A stretch of DNA of 64,000 nt, from positions 53,649,905 through 53,713,904 of the forward strand of contig CM043962.1 of the NCBI GenBank assembly GCA_014529385.2, in the 5' to 3' direction. Positions 1 through 10,225 of this stretch are shown here, in pieces; within the stretch, counting starts at the first letter, position 1, and each line of letters opens with the position of its first letter. The notes below the pieces were generated by a model that saw only the letters and a program-made list of their open reading frames with translations, had not been told where the DNA came from and searched no databases. The DNA comes from Adiantum capillus-veneris (Eukaryota; Streptophyta; Polypodiopsida; Polypodiales; Pteridaceae). A program made the position numbers and the translations under genes.

Positions 1-566
1 TTCTCATTGGTTTCTTTTATTAAATGTTTTTAAATTAATTAAACTAGATTTACTCTAGCTTAATTCTCATTGGTCCACTTCAAGGGTCTTCCAATAGGAA
101 TTGGGCACACCTTGTGGGCATCTGGCCTAGGGAGCTGACATGTGTCCCTCATTCCCTTTGTGTAAAGGGAGCCTGTGTGTGTGTGTGGCTTTCTCTCTCA
201 TCCCCTAGCTTTGGGGCTCGCCCCCTCCCATGTAGGGATGTAGAAAGACTTTTTGGGCACACACTAAGCATCCAATTTTCCCTAAGGTTGACCTTTGGAC
301 ACAACCTTTGAATTTTGGAACCTTAGCATTTTGGAAGTCTTAATGGGCTGAACCTTAGGGTCTTTTTAGCCCATTGTTTCACATGGCTCTTTTGCAGATG
401 GCCCCCCCTTTGGATCCCTATTTTCCCTCCTTTGGATCCCTACTGTGGCCGGTCTGCTAACTTAACCAATATTCTAGCTTTTTCTCCCTTGGCACTTCCC
501 CACATTAAATGATCAGTTTAATATGAGAAAATCATTTAGGAGAATTAGATATTGATTATTATGACA
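1..566 (-). mobile_element. Partial LTR of the Gyp-A family at the left edge
   Basis: The sequence matches the last third of the two LTRs of the complete Gyp-A element (40772-41337 and 48086-48651) almost base for base, and ends at the same TGACA terminus. It is therefore either a solo LTR or the right-hand (5') LTR of a minus-strand element lying outside the window. The junction at 566/567 is abrupt: the next base begins decayed Copia coding sequence, so this LTR landed in or beside Copia-1. The five bases after it are CACAC, which would be the target duplication if the left boundary shows the same. Confidence 0.92.
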
Positions 567-1050
567 CACACCTTATCCTCTTGTCCTTTCTTGATAAACT
601 TGCGAGGATGCGTTACATAAACTTCCTCAAATATGTGACCATTCCATAAAGCAATAACAATGTCTTACTGATGTACATCCCAACCAAAATGAGCTGCCAA
701 TGCACATAGAAAATGTACAATAGTCATACAAAAAGTGGGAGCAAAAGTTTCTTTATAATCTATGCCTTTTTGCTGCGTGCATAGCCTATTGCAACAAGTC
801 AAGCCTTATGGCCATCAACCTTACCATCGGGCTTGCGTTTCAACTTGTAAACCCACTTTGTACCAATGGCCTTTTTACCAGGGGGAAAACCACATAAAGT
901 CCATGTGTCATTTTCTATAAGTGCATCATATTCTGATTGCATACCATCCAATTTTTTGAATTTTGTGCTTCATCAAAAGACAAAGGTTCCTCAACATCGT
1001 TTTGTGCTTCATCAACATCATGTAAGCTAGACACAACCAAATAATAACAA
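567..1050 (-). pseudogene. Copia-1 reverse transcriptase fragment
   Basis: Read on the minus strand, this stretch gives the N-terminal half of a Ty1/Copia reverse transcriptase. Visible pieces are KWVYKLKRKPDGKVDGHKA, then DYKETFAPT, then CALAAHFGWDVHQ, and near the end FEEVYV and HPRKFIKKG. These match the conserved Copia blocks around the start of the RT and the region before the YVDD box. In-frame stops (one just after HKA) and at least one frameshift break it. The upstream part repeats the peptide DEAQN twice, as in the acidic linker before Copia RTs. The rest of the RT is cut off by the LTR at 566. Its orientation matches a minus-strand LTR and primer site near 4300, so the two may belong to one old element. 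Confidence 0.85.
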
Positions 1051-3233
1051 TTTGTACGCCCTCAGTTGCAAAACATGTTATGACAGCCTCCATATACAAC
1101 ACTGTATAGCACCATGCAACAAATGGGCAATCCAATAGCAATCGATACTAAAAAACCCCTACCCAATCTTTGACATACACTTGTTTGCCCTTGTTTGCTT
1201 TCAAGCTTGCAGACTTGTACACACCAACATCCGTATAGAAAGCATTTATACAACCATCACCCTTGGAGATATACATAGACACGATAACGTTACGTAAGAG
1301 AGCGAAATACAATGCAATATGATCCGGAATGATCTCTCCTCACAAGCAACGAGCATGTGGGCGTGTCAAGTTGGTTCGATTAGCAAAACAGACACAAGCC
1401 CGCCTTGATGGAGCATCCAATGAGTCCCTTCTCATGTAATCTTCAAGTCGGACTTGGTTTCAATATGCAGCCTTGCCTCCTCAACTGGTGGCCTCTTCAG
1501 GTCACCCTCTGTATCACCAATGATTACCCTCAGCAGCGCTCTCCTTTCTCACAGCCCTCCTTCTAATATTCAACTGCGCTACCTGAGCTTTCGCTGCAAA
1601 CTACCCTCCTCCTCTTTAGCGCTCTCCCGAGCTGTCCCCGACTCCTCAGCCCCCTTCGGCCCTTCTGCCTCTCGTACTCATCCCCGTGGCTCCTGCAACC
1701 CTGGCGGCCTTCCTGCCTCCTACCCCAACTGGCGACTCAACCTGCCGCCCTCTAAAAAAAACGCCAGCCACTTGGTCTTCTAAAATTGGCCCGCCACCTT
1801 CTGTCTTGCCAAAACTGGCACTCTTGCCTACCGGCTCTCCTTCATGCAAACTATCCAGGTGGTGGCTCTTTCCCTGCATAGCGAGCTCGTCGACTGCAGC
1901 TTACCATTATATTTTTATGTTAATAGCTTTTTAAAAAAACTTGGAACTTGGCCCCTTGCACAAGCCCAAAAAAAGCCGACCTTCGAATGCCTCATTCAAC
2001 CTCTCCGCCTGCACACCCTTTGAAGCTTGAGCTCCACCTCCTCATAAAAGATGCGACTAGTTCCCGTCACGTTGCCAATGATCAGAAGCAAGCCCGAGGC
2101 TCACTTTTCGTGTTGCCGGTCTCATGATCATAAACAGTTATCCATCCATCTCCAAGCATCATCAAAATTTGGACCTTGTCCAAGCGGGGCAAGCACTCAA
2201 CATACATTACATGGTGCCATCCCGTGCAAGAATATCTGACCACTTTAAAAGACCCGAGCAACTGAGCTTGAAAACCCCCGTCAGTATGCTAAAAGAAACA
2301 TTTGGCCCACACATCACTATGAGACCTGCTCGAAAGTGCATTTGAGACCTGCCAAAGTCCGGTACCATCATCGTGCCTGATGTCATACTCTTGCTGCTGG
2401 CTTCTCCCTGTGTCGATACAAACTGGCTGTACCAACGTACATGAGTGAACCGCACTCAAACAGGCGCTAAGAATTGTTCCATGCAGTAAAAGTGATCCCT
2501 ACAGGGATATTTTCTCTCAAAAGAGCTCAATAGCACTAGGTGTGCTCACACAAAAAATGCATTTGTTAACCCATCTGTCCGTGTAGAGAATCTGTTGTCT
2601 AAATGATGGCCAAATCACCTGTGAAAGCATTGCATTTGGAAGCCTGGAGATTCTGTGTGTAAAATTGACTGAAAACCCCCTGAACTTATAACCTGTAACC
2701 TACATGTCGATGTAGCTATATGCCGACTTCCACTGCCGAGCAAAAACACGCTAGTCAAATAGCAACCAAAGATGTTATAGTCAAAAACCGTGCCATATAG
2801 CGCGATCGGTGCGCTCGGAGCCAATGCCGGTGTCACTCCTCTATGGTAGAGGTACCTCACACGTGCGTGTGGCAAGCACAGCTATTGGATCTCTCATGAG
2901 AAAAAGTCATCCCCATGAAACCTGTGTCGGGTCGGATGTTGAAAATTCACTTGTAATGGGAGTAATATTGAGCCGATGCCGAAACGTGAGAGTTGGTGTT
3001 GAAACGGCTCTAATCGTCAATGTCAATGTTGTCTCCCACCGCTAGACGAGAGTGGCTATCCAAATAGCCGTAGACAATTCATGAAGCCGCCGTCGATGCT
3101 CTGTCTCTCTCTTTCTCGATGCCTAAGAATGGAGATGTCTGAGATTGGGTCAATAGAAAAGGCTGAGAAGTGCACATACATAGTGTGTGTGTCAAAATGG
3201 CAAATTCCAAAGTCGATGTTGAAGAAATTGTAG
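1051..3233. other. Non-coding stretch, nothing recognised
   Basis: No protein similarity, RNA gene or LTR boundary could be recognised on either strand. A proline- and serine-rich open frame near 1454-1880 lies in a locally GC-richer patch, but its codons show no recognisable domain and the opposite strand is open over part of the same span, so I do not call it a gene. If Copia-1 once ran from 4566 down to 567, this would be its ruined integrase region or later inserted sequence. Confidence 0.4.
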
Positions 3234-3336
<103 letters not shown>

Positions 3337-3371
3337 AAAGTCCATCTCTCTCTACTCAAGCTCCATTTGTT

Positions 3372-3459
3372 TCTAGATTTTAAGATGACGCCGACCCGCT
3401 GTCGGCCCATGAGAGTCTAGATTTTAAGAAGACACCGACCCGCTGTCAGCCCGTGAGAG
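3372..3459. repeat. Two tandem copies of a 44-bp unit
   Basis: Both copies begin TCTAGATTTTAAGA and share CCGACCCGCTGTC and GAGAG, differing at a few bases. A third TCTAGA follows at 3460. It lies just after the CT microsatellite and has no evident coding role. Confidence 0.85.
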
Positions 3460-3479
3460 TCTAGATAGTTGTAGGGAGA

Positions 3480-4285
3480 GATTGTGTGAGCGGGGGTCGA
3501 AAGTCAGAGGGGGAAGGGGGTGAACCCACCTTTGCACACACAAAGAGTTTTAAGTTCATTTTTTTGTAAAAGAATGATTCATGTTGATGAGTGCTTGGTC
3601 TGCACAGGCTTCAATTGCAAGTGTATGAATGTGTCTACTACCATCCAAAGCCCCCCAAATTGTGCTTCTTGGATGCGCCCTCTGCTCGTGCCCAATTGTT
3701 CGATTGCTTTATGCAATCTCGCATGCTCACGGTCTGCTGTGTCAAAAACCCGATTCTGCACAGCCTTGAAAATTCCCCTTTGCTTGGATTTGTTGCTGAT
3801 TCCTTGCTTTGATGGCCTTAAGTTCAAGCTCAACAATTTCTCCAAAGCTTGATTGTGTGTGTGCACATTCACCACCATACAATCTCAAAGCTTCTTTGCC
3901 AAAGCAAATCCAGCATTGCCTACATGCTTTGAATTCTGAGTGTTTGTGTATGTGTGTTCAACTTGCAAGCCCGGATGATCTGGTTTTCTCAATCCACTGA
4001 ATTGAAATGTCGGGCTCAACCTGCTCATGATGCTGCTCAACACTAGCTTTGCTTCCAATTGGCCCTGATTTGCACTCGAGTCTGGTGTCGGTTCTAGCAC
4101 ACACAATGTCGATTCCCCAATGCTCACAAGAGCTTCAATTCCTGCTTGATCTCTTGCTTGAAATAACTACTAGCTCAATATCCTTGTAGTCTAATAGAGC
4201 TTCAAACTCTACCTAGCCAAGCCTTCTAAAACCCGATAGGGGTCACTGAGTGTGCGGTGAGCTTAGGGCTCGGGGTCGGATGCCC
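3480..4285 (-). pseudogene. Possible Copia-1 leader and gag remnant
   Basis: Directly downstream (minus strand) of a tRNA-iMet primer-binding site, two minus-strand open stretches (about 4127-3885 and 3878-3579) carry charged, helix-like sequence such as QNRVFDTADREHARLHKA. The position fits the gag of the element whose primer site lies at 4288-4300. No zinc knuckle or other diagnostic gag motif is visible, so the assignment rests on position only. Confidence 0.3.
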
Positions 4286-4287
4286 TG

Positions 4288-4300
4288 AGCTCTGATACCA
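4288..4300 (-). other. Primer-binding site (initiator tRNA-Met type)
   Basis: The minus strand reads TGGTATCAGAGCT, the usual plant primer site complementary to the 3' end of initiator tRNA-Met. It lies five bases from a candidate LTR end (TGAG at 4306 on the plus strand). Confidence 0.75.
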
Positions 4301-4305
4301 ATTCT

Positions 4306-4566
4306 TGAGTGCGTGTGCATGCGGATGCATGTGTGCGTAGGTTAACTAGCAAGGAAGAGTGTGTAAGGGGGAATTGGGGAAGAAGGAGAAGCTCCAGAGC
4401 ACAGTGAGTTAGTGAGAGAGAAAAGTGAGAGAGTAGATCAACTCTCTCACTTTCTATCCCATATTGATTAGGAAGAAAAACGTGTAAGGGTGGTTTCCTA
4501 CGGCCACCTGGCCTACATCCCAGTAGGGGGGATTGGCTCCACATAAATCTGGTCATCAACTGTTGT
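4306..4566 (-). mobile_element. Candidate 5' LTR of Copia-1
   Basis: This 261-bp block is bounded by TG and CA, abuts a tRNA-iMet primer site on its inner side and would read as a minus-strand 5' LTR. The length is typical of plant Copia elements. No partner LTR is visible, because the other end of Copia-1 is lost or cut by the LTR at 1-566. Its outer boundary overlaps the first bases of the Gyp-A2 LTR (shared TGTCA), so the exact end is uncertain. Confidence 0.5.
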
Positions 4567-4748
4567 CATGTTCTCTAATTCTCTCTCTTGCAAAAGTATT
4601 GTTCATGCCAAGTTAATCAAATATAATGGTTATGTTGCTACCGCTAACTAAGTTCAACCTCTATGCTCTCAAACTAGTCTCATGAAAATTCTCACTTTAA
4701 TTCTCTTAATTTCGGTATTCACAAAGTTTACAGGACATTTCTATTACA
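4564..4748 (+). mobile_element. Shortened 5' LTR of Gyp-A2
   Basis: Begins TGTCAT like the Gyp-A LTR and ends ATTACA immediately before the primer site. The final 80 bases can be aligned with the Gyp-A LTR end (shared ATGAAA, CTAATTTC-like and TTACA blocks), while about 1.4 kb of the longer LTR is missing. Either a large internal deletion or a shorter subfamily explains this. Confidence 0.65.
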
Positions 4749-4749
4749 T

Positions 4750-4761
4750 TGGTATCAGAGC
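4750..4761 (+). other. Primer-binding site of Gyp-A2 (tRNA-iMet)
   Basis: TGGTATCAGAGC directly follows the LTR end, complementary to the 3' end of plant initiator tRNA-Met. It is the same primer type as in Gyp-A and Gyp-B. Confidence 0.9.
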
Positions 4762-5125
4762 TGATGGTCTCTATTTTCCTACTTAAGAGGAGAGGTCCTT
4801 AAGTTGTCCATGAAAGGTTGGATCTGTTCATTTCAATAGGGTAAGTGGGACACGGATCTATTATCTTGGTTGAGAAGGCCTTAGTTTAAGGTACAACGTC
4901 GAGAACTATAGTCTTAATAATAGAGTCTCTTGGGGTGTGCCTTTGGCTTAACCATTATTGAGCTACAAGCAAGCTCAACAGGAACCATAATCAACCGAGC
5001 AATGTTAGACACTCTCCACTAGGTTTTGCAATCCACAGACTAGGTTTCAAAGGTAAAGTAGAGTAGCAACTAAGGTTTTTGAGGGTACCAACACACAAAG
5101 TAATGTATACCTAAGTTTATTTAGC

Positions 5126-6571
5126 ATGGCTGGCAATAACCAAGAGAGTAGAATGAACATTGATAACTTTGATTTTGCACATGAAGGTGCTAATGATGAT
5201 GCCCCCATGTTTGTTAATTATCTTGTTACTAGGTTGCAACAAGCTATGGGCGACTCTTCTTTGCAAGCCAAAGTTACTCAGCAACTTTGTGCTCATGGGA
5301 TTTCCCTTCCTCTCCACGAGGAGAGAGAGCTTAGGAGGCCTCTTGATGAGACTCCCAAAATAAGACTCTCTCTCATAAGAGAGGAGGAATCCAAAGAACG
5401 AGCAATAAGTGAATCCCTAAGCTCCAAAGAACGAGCAATAAGCGAATCCCTAAGTTCCTTTGAAGATGTGGCTCCACGAATATGGCAGTCTAGACGGTCG
5501 CCAACTCCTCCCAAGAGGAAACGGTCAACCCATAGTCCTTCTCCTTGTCACTCCAAAAGGGAAGAGAGGAAACAAAGGAAGAAAAAGGCAAGAAAGAGGT
5601 CACACTCTTCTACTTCTTCTTTACCTTCCTTCTAGTCCAACAAAAGCAACATCTATTCTCCTAGAGAATATAAAATAAGAGGTCATCACAACTCTTACCC
5701 TGCATATAAAAGTTCCCAAAAGCTCAAGAAGTTCAAAGAGGGAACAAAGAATATCTATTTTCGCACCTATGATAGCACCAAAGCACCTTTGGTGCTATCC
5801 ACAAGGTATTGACCTTCATCTAGTAGTTTGATGCGGCCTTTGGAGACGAGGGATTTACAAATTAAGTCCTCCAAGCTACACCATGTAGCTATGCACTTCC
5901 AAAAATCTGCTCGTCAATGTTGGGCTAGCCTTCGTGGCAGTTGAAAATCCCCAAAGACATAAAAAACTCTACGAGTTTCCATCATGAAGCAATTCCGTGC
6001 AAGCGATGCAAAGGACAAAGTGCTTACCGAATGGTGTACTTTGAAGCTTCTCTCCAACGAGTCCATCCACAAATATTTGGACGAGTTTTGAGATTTACAT
6101 CTCAAGACTACTTTCTTTCAAAAGATAGACTTTTTTGAGCGACAATCAAAATTTTGTGCGGGATAATTTGAAGAAATGGCCGAGTATGTCAACTCTCAAC
6201 GGCCTAGTTCCATCATTGAAGAAATCTAACACAGTATGGTTGCTTCACACATCAATTTTCAACAAGGCGCTAGAAGGAATGCTAAGCCCGTTGAAAGCAA
6301 AGACAAAATGATGCAAAGGAAAAAAACAATGCCCAAAATTCTTCCCAATGCAATTCCAACAACAACAACCTTGAACAATCGGTCCAAGGAGAAGAGATTT
6401 TACAAAGGTAAAAATAAACTCTCTCCTGAAGATATTGAATCTTTTTGTAAGGACCACAAATGTTTTAAGTGTGGGGAGCAAGGACATGGCTACCGTTCTT
6501 GTCCCAAAAGAAATTCCGGTAATGATACTTCTAGAGCTTCAACAATCAAAGATCCAAAAGAGTATGCTTAG
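5126..6571 (+). pseudogene. Gyp-A2 gag, broken
   Basis: The first 170 codons from a true ATG align with the Gyp-A gag N-terminus (shared [14 protein letters not shown], NYLVxRLQQAMG and REEE blocks). They run into a serine/arginine/lysine-rich tract containing KKKARKRS, present once here and twice in Gyp-A. The frame then breaks at about 5635. The capsid-like part (about 5700-6240) survives only in pieces across frames. The open frame at 6236-6571 holds the nucleocapsid zinc knuckle [14 protein letters not shown] (CX2CX4HX4C, intact). A short direct repeat of SKERAISESLSS lies near codons 90-110. Confidence 0.88.
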
Positions 6572-7089
6572 TGCAAAGGATCACCTCTTTCCTATGCTTG
6601 GGTAAAGGTAAGGGAGCATTATGCCTTCATCTTGTTTTACCCCGGGTCTACTCACAACTTCATATCAATAGAGTTGGCCACTAAGTTGGGCATTCAAGCT
6701 TTTGAGATGGGAGATACGTAGTTGCCAATGGCGCTTTCAAGGGACAAAAAGCCTCTATTACTCCCTTGATTGGGAAGTTGAGGCTTCATGTCTAGAGCTA
6801 CATCGACAAAGAAGAGTTTTTCATCTCTCCTCTCCAACATGTGGATGTTATCCTAGGGGCACCATGGCTCAATCACATGGCTGTCAATATAAAGTTCCCT
6901 GAAAGGAGAATCTACTTCACCTACATGGAAAAGAGCATGTATACAGATGCTAATGAGTCCGGTCGTACTATACCACTTCTGAATTCACTTGCTTTTGATA
7001 AGTCAATGAAAAGTGCAGTTTCTACGTACATGATTTTTGTCAAAGAGTCTCTAAATGATGCTAATGTGTTTAACAAAGTAAAGTGTTAG
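6572..7089 (+). pseudogene. Gyp-A2 aspartic protease, broken
   Basis: The retropepsin core reads [14 protein letters not shown], where the Gyp-A copy has [14 protein letters not shown]. The catalytic aspartate of the D-S/T-G-type motif is therefore replaced by tyrosine. A second block, [20 protein letters not shown], is the conserved hydrophobic-GAPW region after the flap. Stops and frame changes separate the two parts. The protease was dead even apart from the frame damage. Confidence 0.85.
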
Positions 7090-7119
7090 GAATCAAGAAG
7101 AATTAGACTTGTATAATTT

Positions 7120-8292
7120 TCTAAATGGATTCCATTGATGAAGTCCCTATGGACTTACCTCCAAAACGAGGGGATGATGACCATCAAATTGAGCACCTAC
7201 TAGGAAGCTTACAGCCTAGCAAGCCTCCTTATTGTGTTTCCCAAGCTCAACAAGGGGAGACCATGAGGCAAGTATAAGAACTGGTAGACAAAGGGATGCT
7301 GAGGCCTAGCTCATCTCCCCTTTGTTCTCCAATCCTTTTAGTGCAAAAGAAAGATGATACATACCACGTGTGTGTGGACTATTGAGCGCTAAACCATATC
7401 ACTATCAAAAATAGATTTCCCATACCACGGATAGAAGATTTGTTTGATAAGCTACAAGTATAACCTACTTAAGTAGGATTGACCTTAAAAGTGGCTATCA
7501 TCAAATAAGGATAGTGAATGGAGATATCATAAAGACCACATTTCGTACAACGTTTGGTGTTTATGAATATATAGTCATGCCTTTTGTCTTGACTAATGCA
7601 CCAACCACAATCAATTGTTTGATGGAGAAAATATTTTGATCCTACTGCAAGTTCACTAGAGTGTTCTTTGATGATATCATCATCTAATCCAAGTCCTTGG
7701 AGGAACACAAGCAACATCTCCAGGTATTTTTTCAAGCTTTGAGGAAAAACAATCTTTATATCAATCAAAGGAAGAGTGAATTTTTCCTTCAAGCATACTA
7801 TAGATGCTTCATAGACAAATTCTCTCAAATAGCAAGACCATTACATGAGCTGACAAAGAAGAACATTAAGTACTCATAGAATGCATAAGAGAAAAATGCT
7901 TTTGAAAAGCTCAAAGAGAGGCTTACCTCCCAACTAGTGCTTATGCTTCCGGATCTCTCAAAGCCATTTGAGATCCAATGTGATGCTTGTGGAGATTTCC
8001 TTTGAGCAATTTTTCTTCAAGAAGAGCATGCCATAGCATATGAGATCCAAAGGCTCAATGTCAAGAATAAGAGATTTTAGTTTTTCTACATGTCCTAGAC
8101 ACATGGAAGCACTATCTATTGGGGGGCTCCAATTATTTTTCACACGGACCACCAAAGTCTCAAGTACTTCATGATGCAAACCAAGCTTTTTGACAAACAA
8201 ATGAGGTGGGAAAATTTTCTTTTGTAATTTTATTTTCATATTGCTCACATTGTTAGTAGGCATAATCAAGTGGTCGATGCACTTTCACGATA
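7120..8292 (+). pseudogene. Gyp-A2 reverse transcriptase and RNase H, broken
   Basis: RT blocks are readable through several stops: GMLRPSSSPLCSPILLVQKK, then [47 protein letters not shown] (family consensus FGLTNAP) and VFFDDIII, which is the FxDD polymerase box. The RNase H part reads FEIQCDACGDF, then a block ending HTDHQSLKYFM, then HNQVVDALSR (consensus VADALSR). A deletion removes most of the RT-RNase H connection near 7800. Confidence 0.87.
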
Positions 8293-8308
8293 ACCAAGAG
8301 TTAATGAG

Positions 8309-9717
8309 GTGTCTATAACAACTCACAATGATCTTTCTTCTATGATAGATGAGTATGCTACTGACCCTAAATTTAGAGACATAATGTCAGCCCTTGCATT
8401 GGGAAAGAAAGAAGAAGCATTTACCTTGCAGGATGGTTATCTTCTCCATGGAAACAGGCAATGTGTTACCCACTCCCTTCCTAAGAAATTCATGTATAAA
8501 TCCCATGCTCCTCCCTATGCGGGGCATAGAGGCATTCAACCTACTCTATGAGGAGTAGATACGTACTTCTAGTGGCCTACCATGAAAGTAGACATATAAG
8601 AGTATGTTTCAAAAAGTGTGGTATCCTCCAACCCTTTCCAATCCCTAATTCACCATAGACGAGTATATCCATGGATTTTATCTTTGGATTACCCAAGTCT
8701 ATCTATGGGAATACGAGAATATGGATAATAGTAGACATGTTTAGCAAGCAAGCACACTTTATTCCTCTCAAAAATACTATTAAGGCACACCAAATGGCAA
8801 ATCTCTTCATATCTCAGATTTTCAAATACCATGGATTTCCAATATCCATCATGTCACATAAAGATCCTAGAATGACCAGTAATTTTTGGAAAGGTCTCTT
8901 TGAAAATCTAGGTACAATATTGCATTTCTCTTTGGCCTATCACCCACAAACGGATGACCAAAGTGAAATAGACAATCTTATGATTCTCGATCTACCAAAG
9001 ACTTATGTTATGGAATTAGATCAATGCTCACAATAATACTTTCCATATTACTGTGGAAAAGGAACCTTTTCAGATCATATAGGGAAGACCTAAAAGTCCC
9101 TTGCTACTTAAAGTAGACGGGAAGATCATTGCTAGCTGTTGATGATTATAGCCGCGACCTTCAAGAATCTTTCCAAAATATTAAGGAGGCTATATCCATC
9201 TCTCAACAAAGGAAAAGATATGTTTCTAGCAAGCACAAAAGGGCCTTAATGTTCAAAGAAAATGATTGGGTCTTACTTAAATTTCCCAAGGCTCGTTGAG
9301 GCAAAGGACGGGTAAAAATCCAATGGGCCATCAGAAGTATTATGCTAAACTAGCAAAAAGATATGATGGTCCTTTTCAAATCTTGAAGCCAATCAATGAC
9401 ATGGCTTATCAACTCAAGTTTCCCAACCATTGGCTCATATACAATTCTTTTCATGTGAGCCTACTTAAGCCCTACAAAGGAGAGCCACCCAAGAGAACTA
9501 ATTATTGAAGACCCTCCAGAATTCAAAGAGGAAGAAGAGGTGCTACAACCCGAAGCTATCCTTTGGCATGAAGACAAGGTACTACGACATAGTAAGATTA
9601 TTTGACGATATCTTATTATGTTGAAAAATTATCCTTTTGAAGATGCTAGATGGATACAAGGAATATGGCTTAAGGATATTATGAGCCTTGTCAATGCTTA
9701 CAATGCTACATTAGGGT
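8309..9717 (+). pseudogene. Gyp-A2 integrase with chromodomain-like tail, broken
   Basis: Readable blocks are SHAPPYAGHRGIQ (zinc-binding HHCC start; the CC half is lost in a small deletion near 8610), SMDFIFGLPKSI (first catalytic Asp), MSHKDPRMTSNFW (Gyp-A has VSDRDPRM, so the second catalytic Asp region is altered to SHKD) and HPQTDDQSEI (catalytic Glu). The C-terminal part has [10 protein letters not shown] (GPY/F motif) and [14 protein letters not shown]. It ends in a degenerate chromodomain-like block with NYPFEDARWIQG. Confidence 0.87.
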
Positions 9718-10063
9718 AAGCAAATGTACATGTTTCTTTTAAATGATCAATGTTTCTGCCTTATAAGACTGATGCTCCTTTTACTGTGCACAAATTTAAT
9801 TAGTATGTGTGCTTACAATCATGTTTGTGATGACGTCGTCTCTCAAACACCAAGTAGAATTTGTCACTCTACTTTGGGAGAATGAAATGGATTAAAGACT
9901 AGACATGCTTGCGGTAGCTAAGTCTCCCAAGCCCCAAATGGATTAGTGTTCCATCTTGGAATGATGTCGTAGGATAAAAAAGGATCCTCTACCCGCTAAG
10001 AAATGTCAATTAATGACTAAGGCTTTATCTCTTGTACCTCATAGCTGAGGACGACTATCATTA

Positions 10064-10097
10064 CAAGAGAGAGGTAATGTCATAAAATCTAATATCT
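10064..10097 (+). other. Polypurine tract and truncated 3' LTR start of Gyp-A2
   Basis: ACAAGAGAGAGGTAA precedes TGTCATAAAATCTAATATCT. The same tract and LTR start occur in Gyp-A (minus strand at 41350 to 41318). Similarity stops after about 20 LTR bases, where the sequence changes to Gyp-D2. Confidence 0.75.
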
Positions 10098-10225
10098 AAC
10101 CAACCAAGGATTAGCTCAGAGACTTTCTCCTTTAGTCAAATCTAAACTCCAAGAACCTCTATGGTGCAAGATTGAGAGAAAATGGACAAACCATACGAGA
10201 GAAGATTGTTACTATGACATGGAAA

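Larger units (their letters stand above)
4564..10097 (+). mobile_element. Gyp-A2: decayed chromovirus, relative of Gyp-A
   Basis: Plus-strand Gypsy element in the order LTR, primer site, gag, protease, RT, RNase H, integrase, chromodomain, polypurine tract, LTR start. Its proteins align throughout with the Gyp-A element at 39743-48651 but carry many stops and frameshifts. The 5' LTR is only about 185 bp against 1.59 kb in Gyp-A, although its last 80 bases align with the Gyp-A LTR end. The 3' LTR is cut after about 20 bases, where Gyp-D2 sequence begins. It is an old, dead copy. Confidence 0.9.

Noticed and set aside
1454..1934. Overlapping proline-rich open frames in a GC-richer patch
   Set aside because: No domain, open on both strands, no start or splice context; probably composition only.
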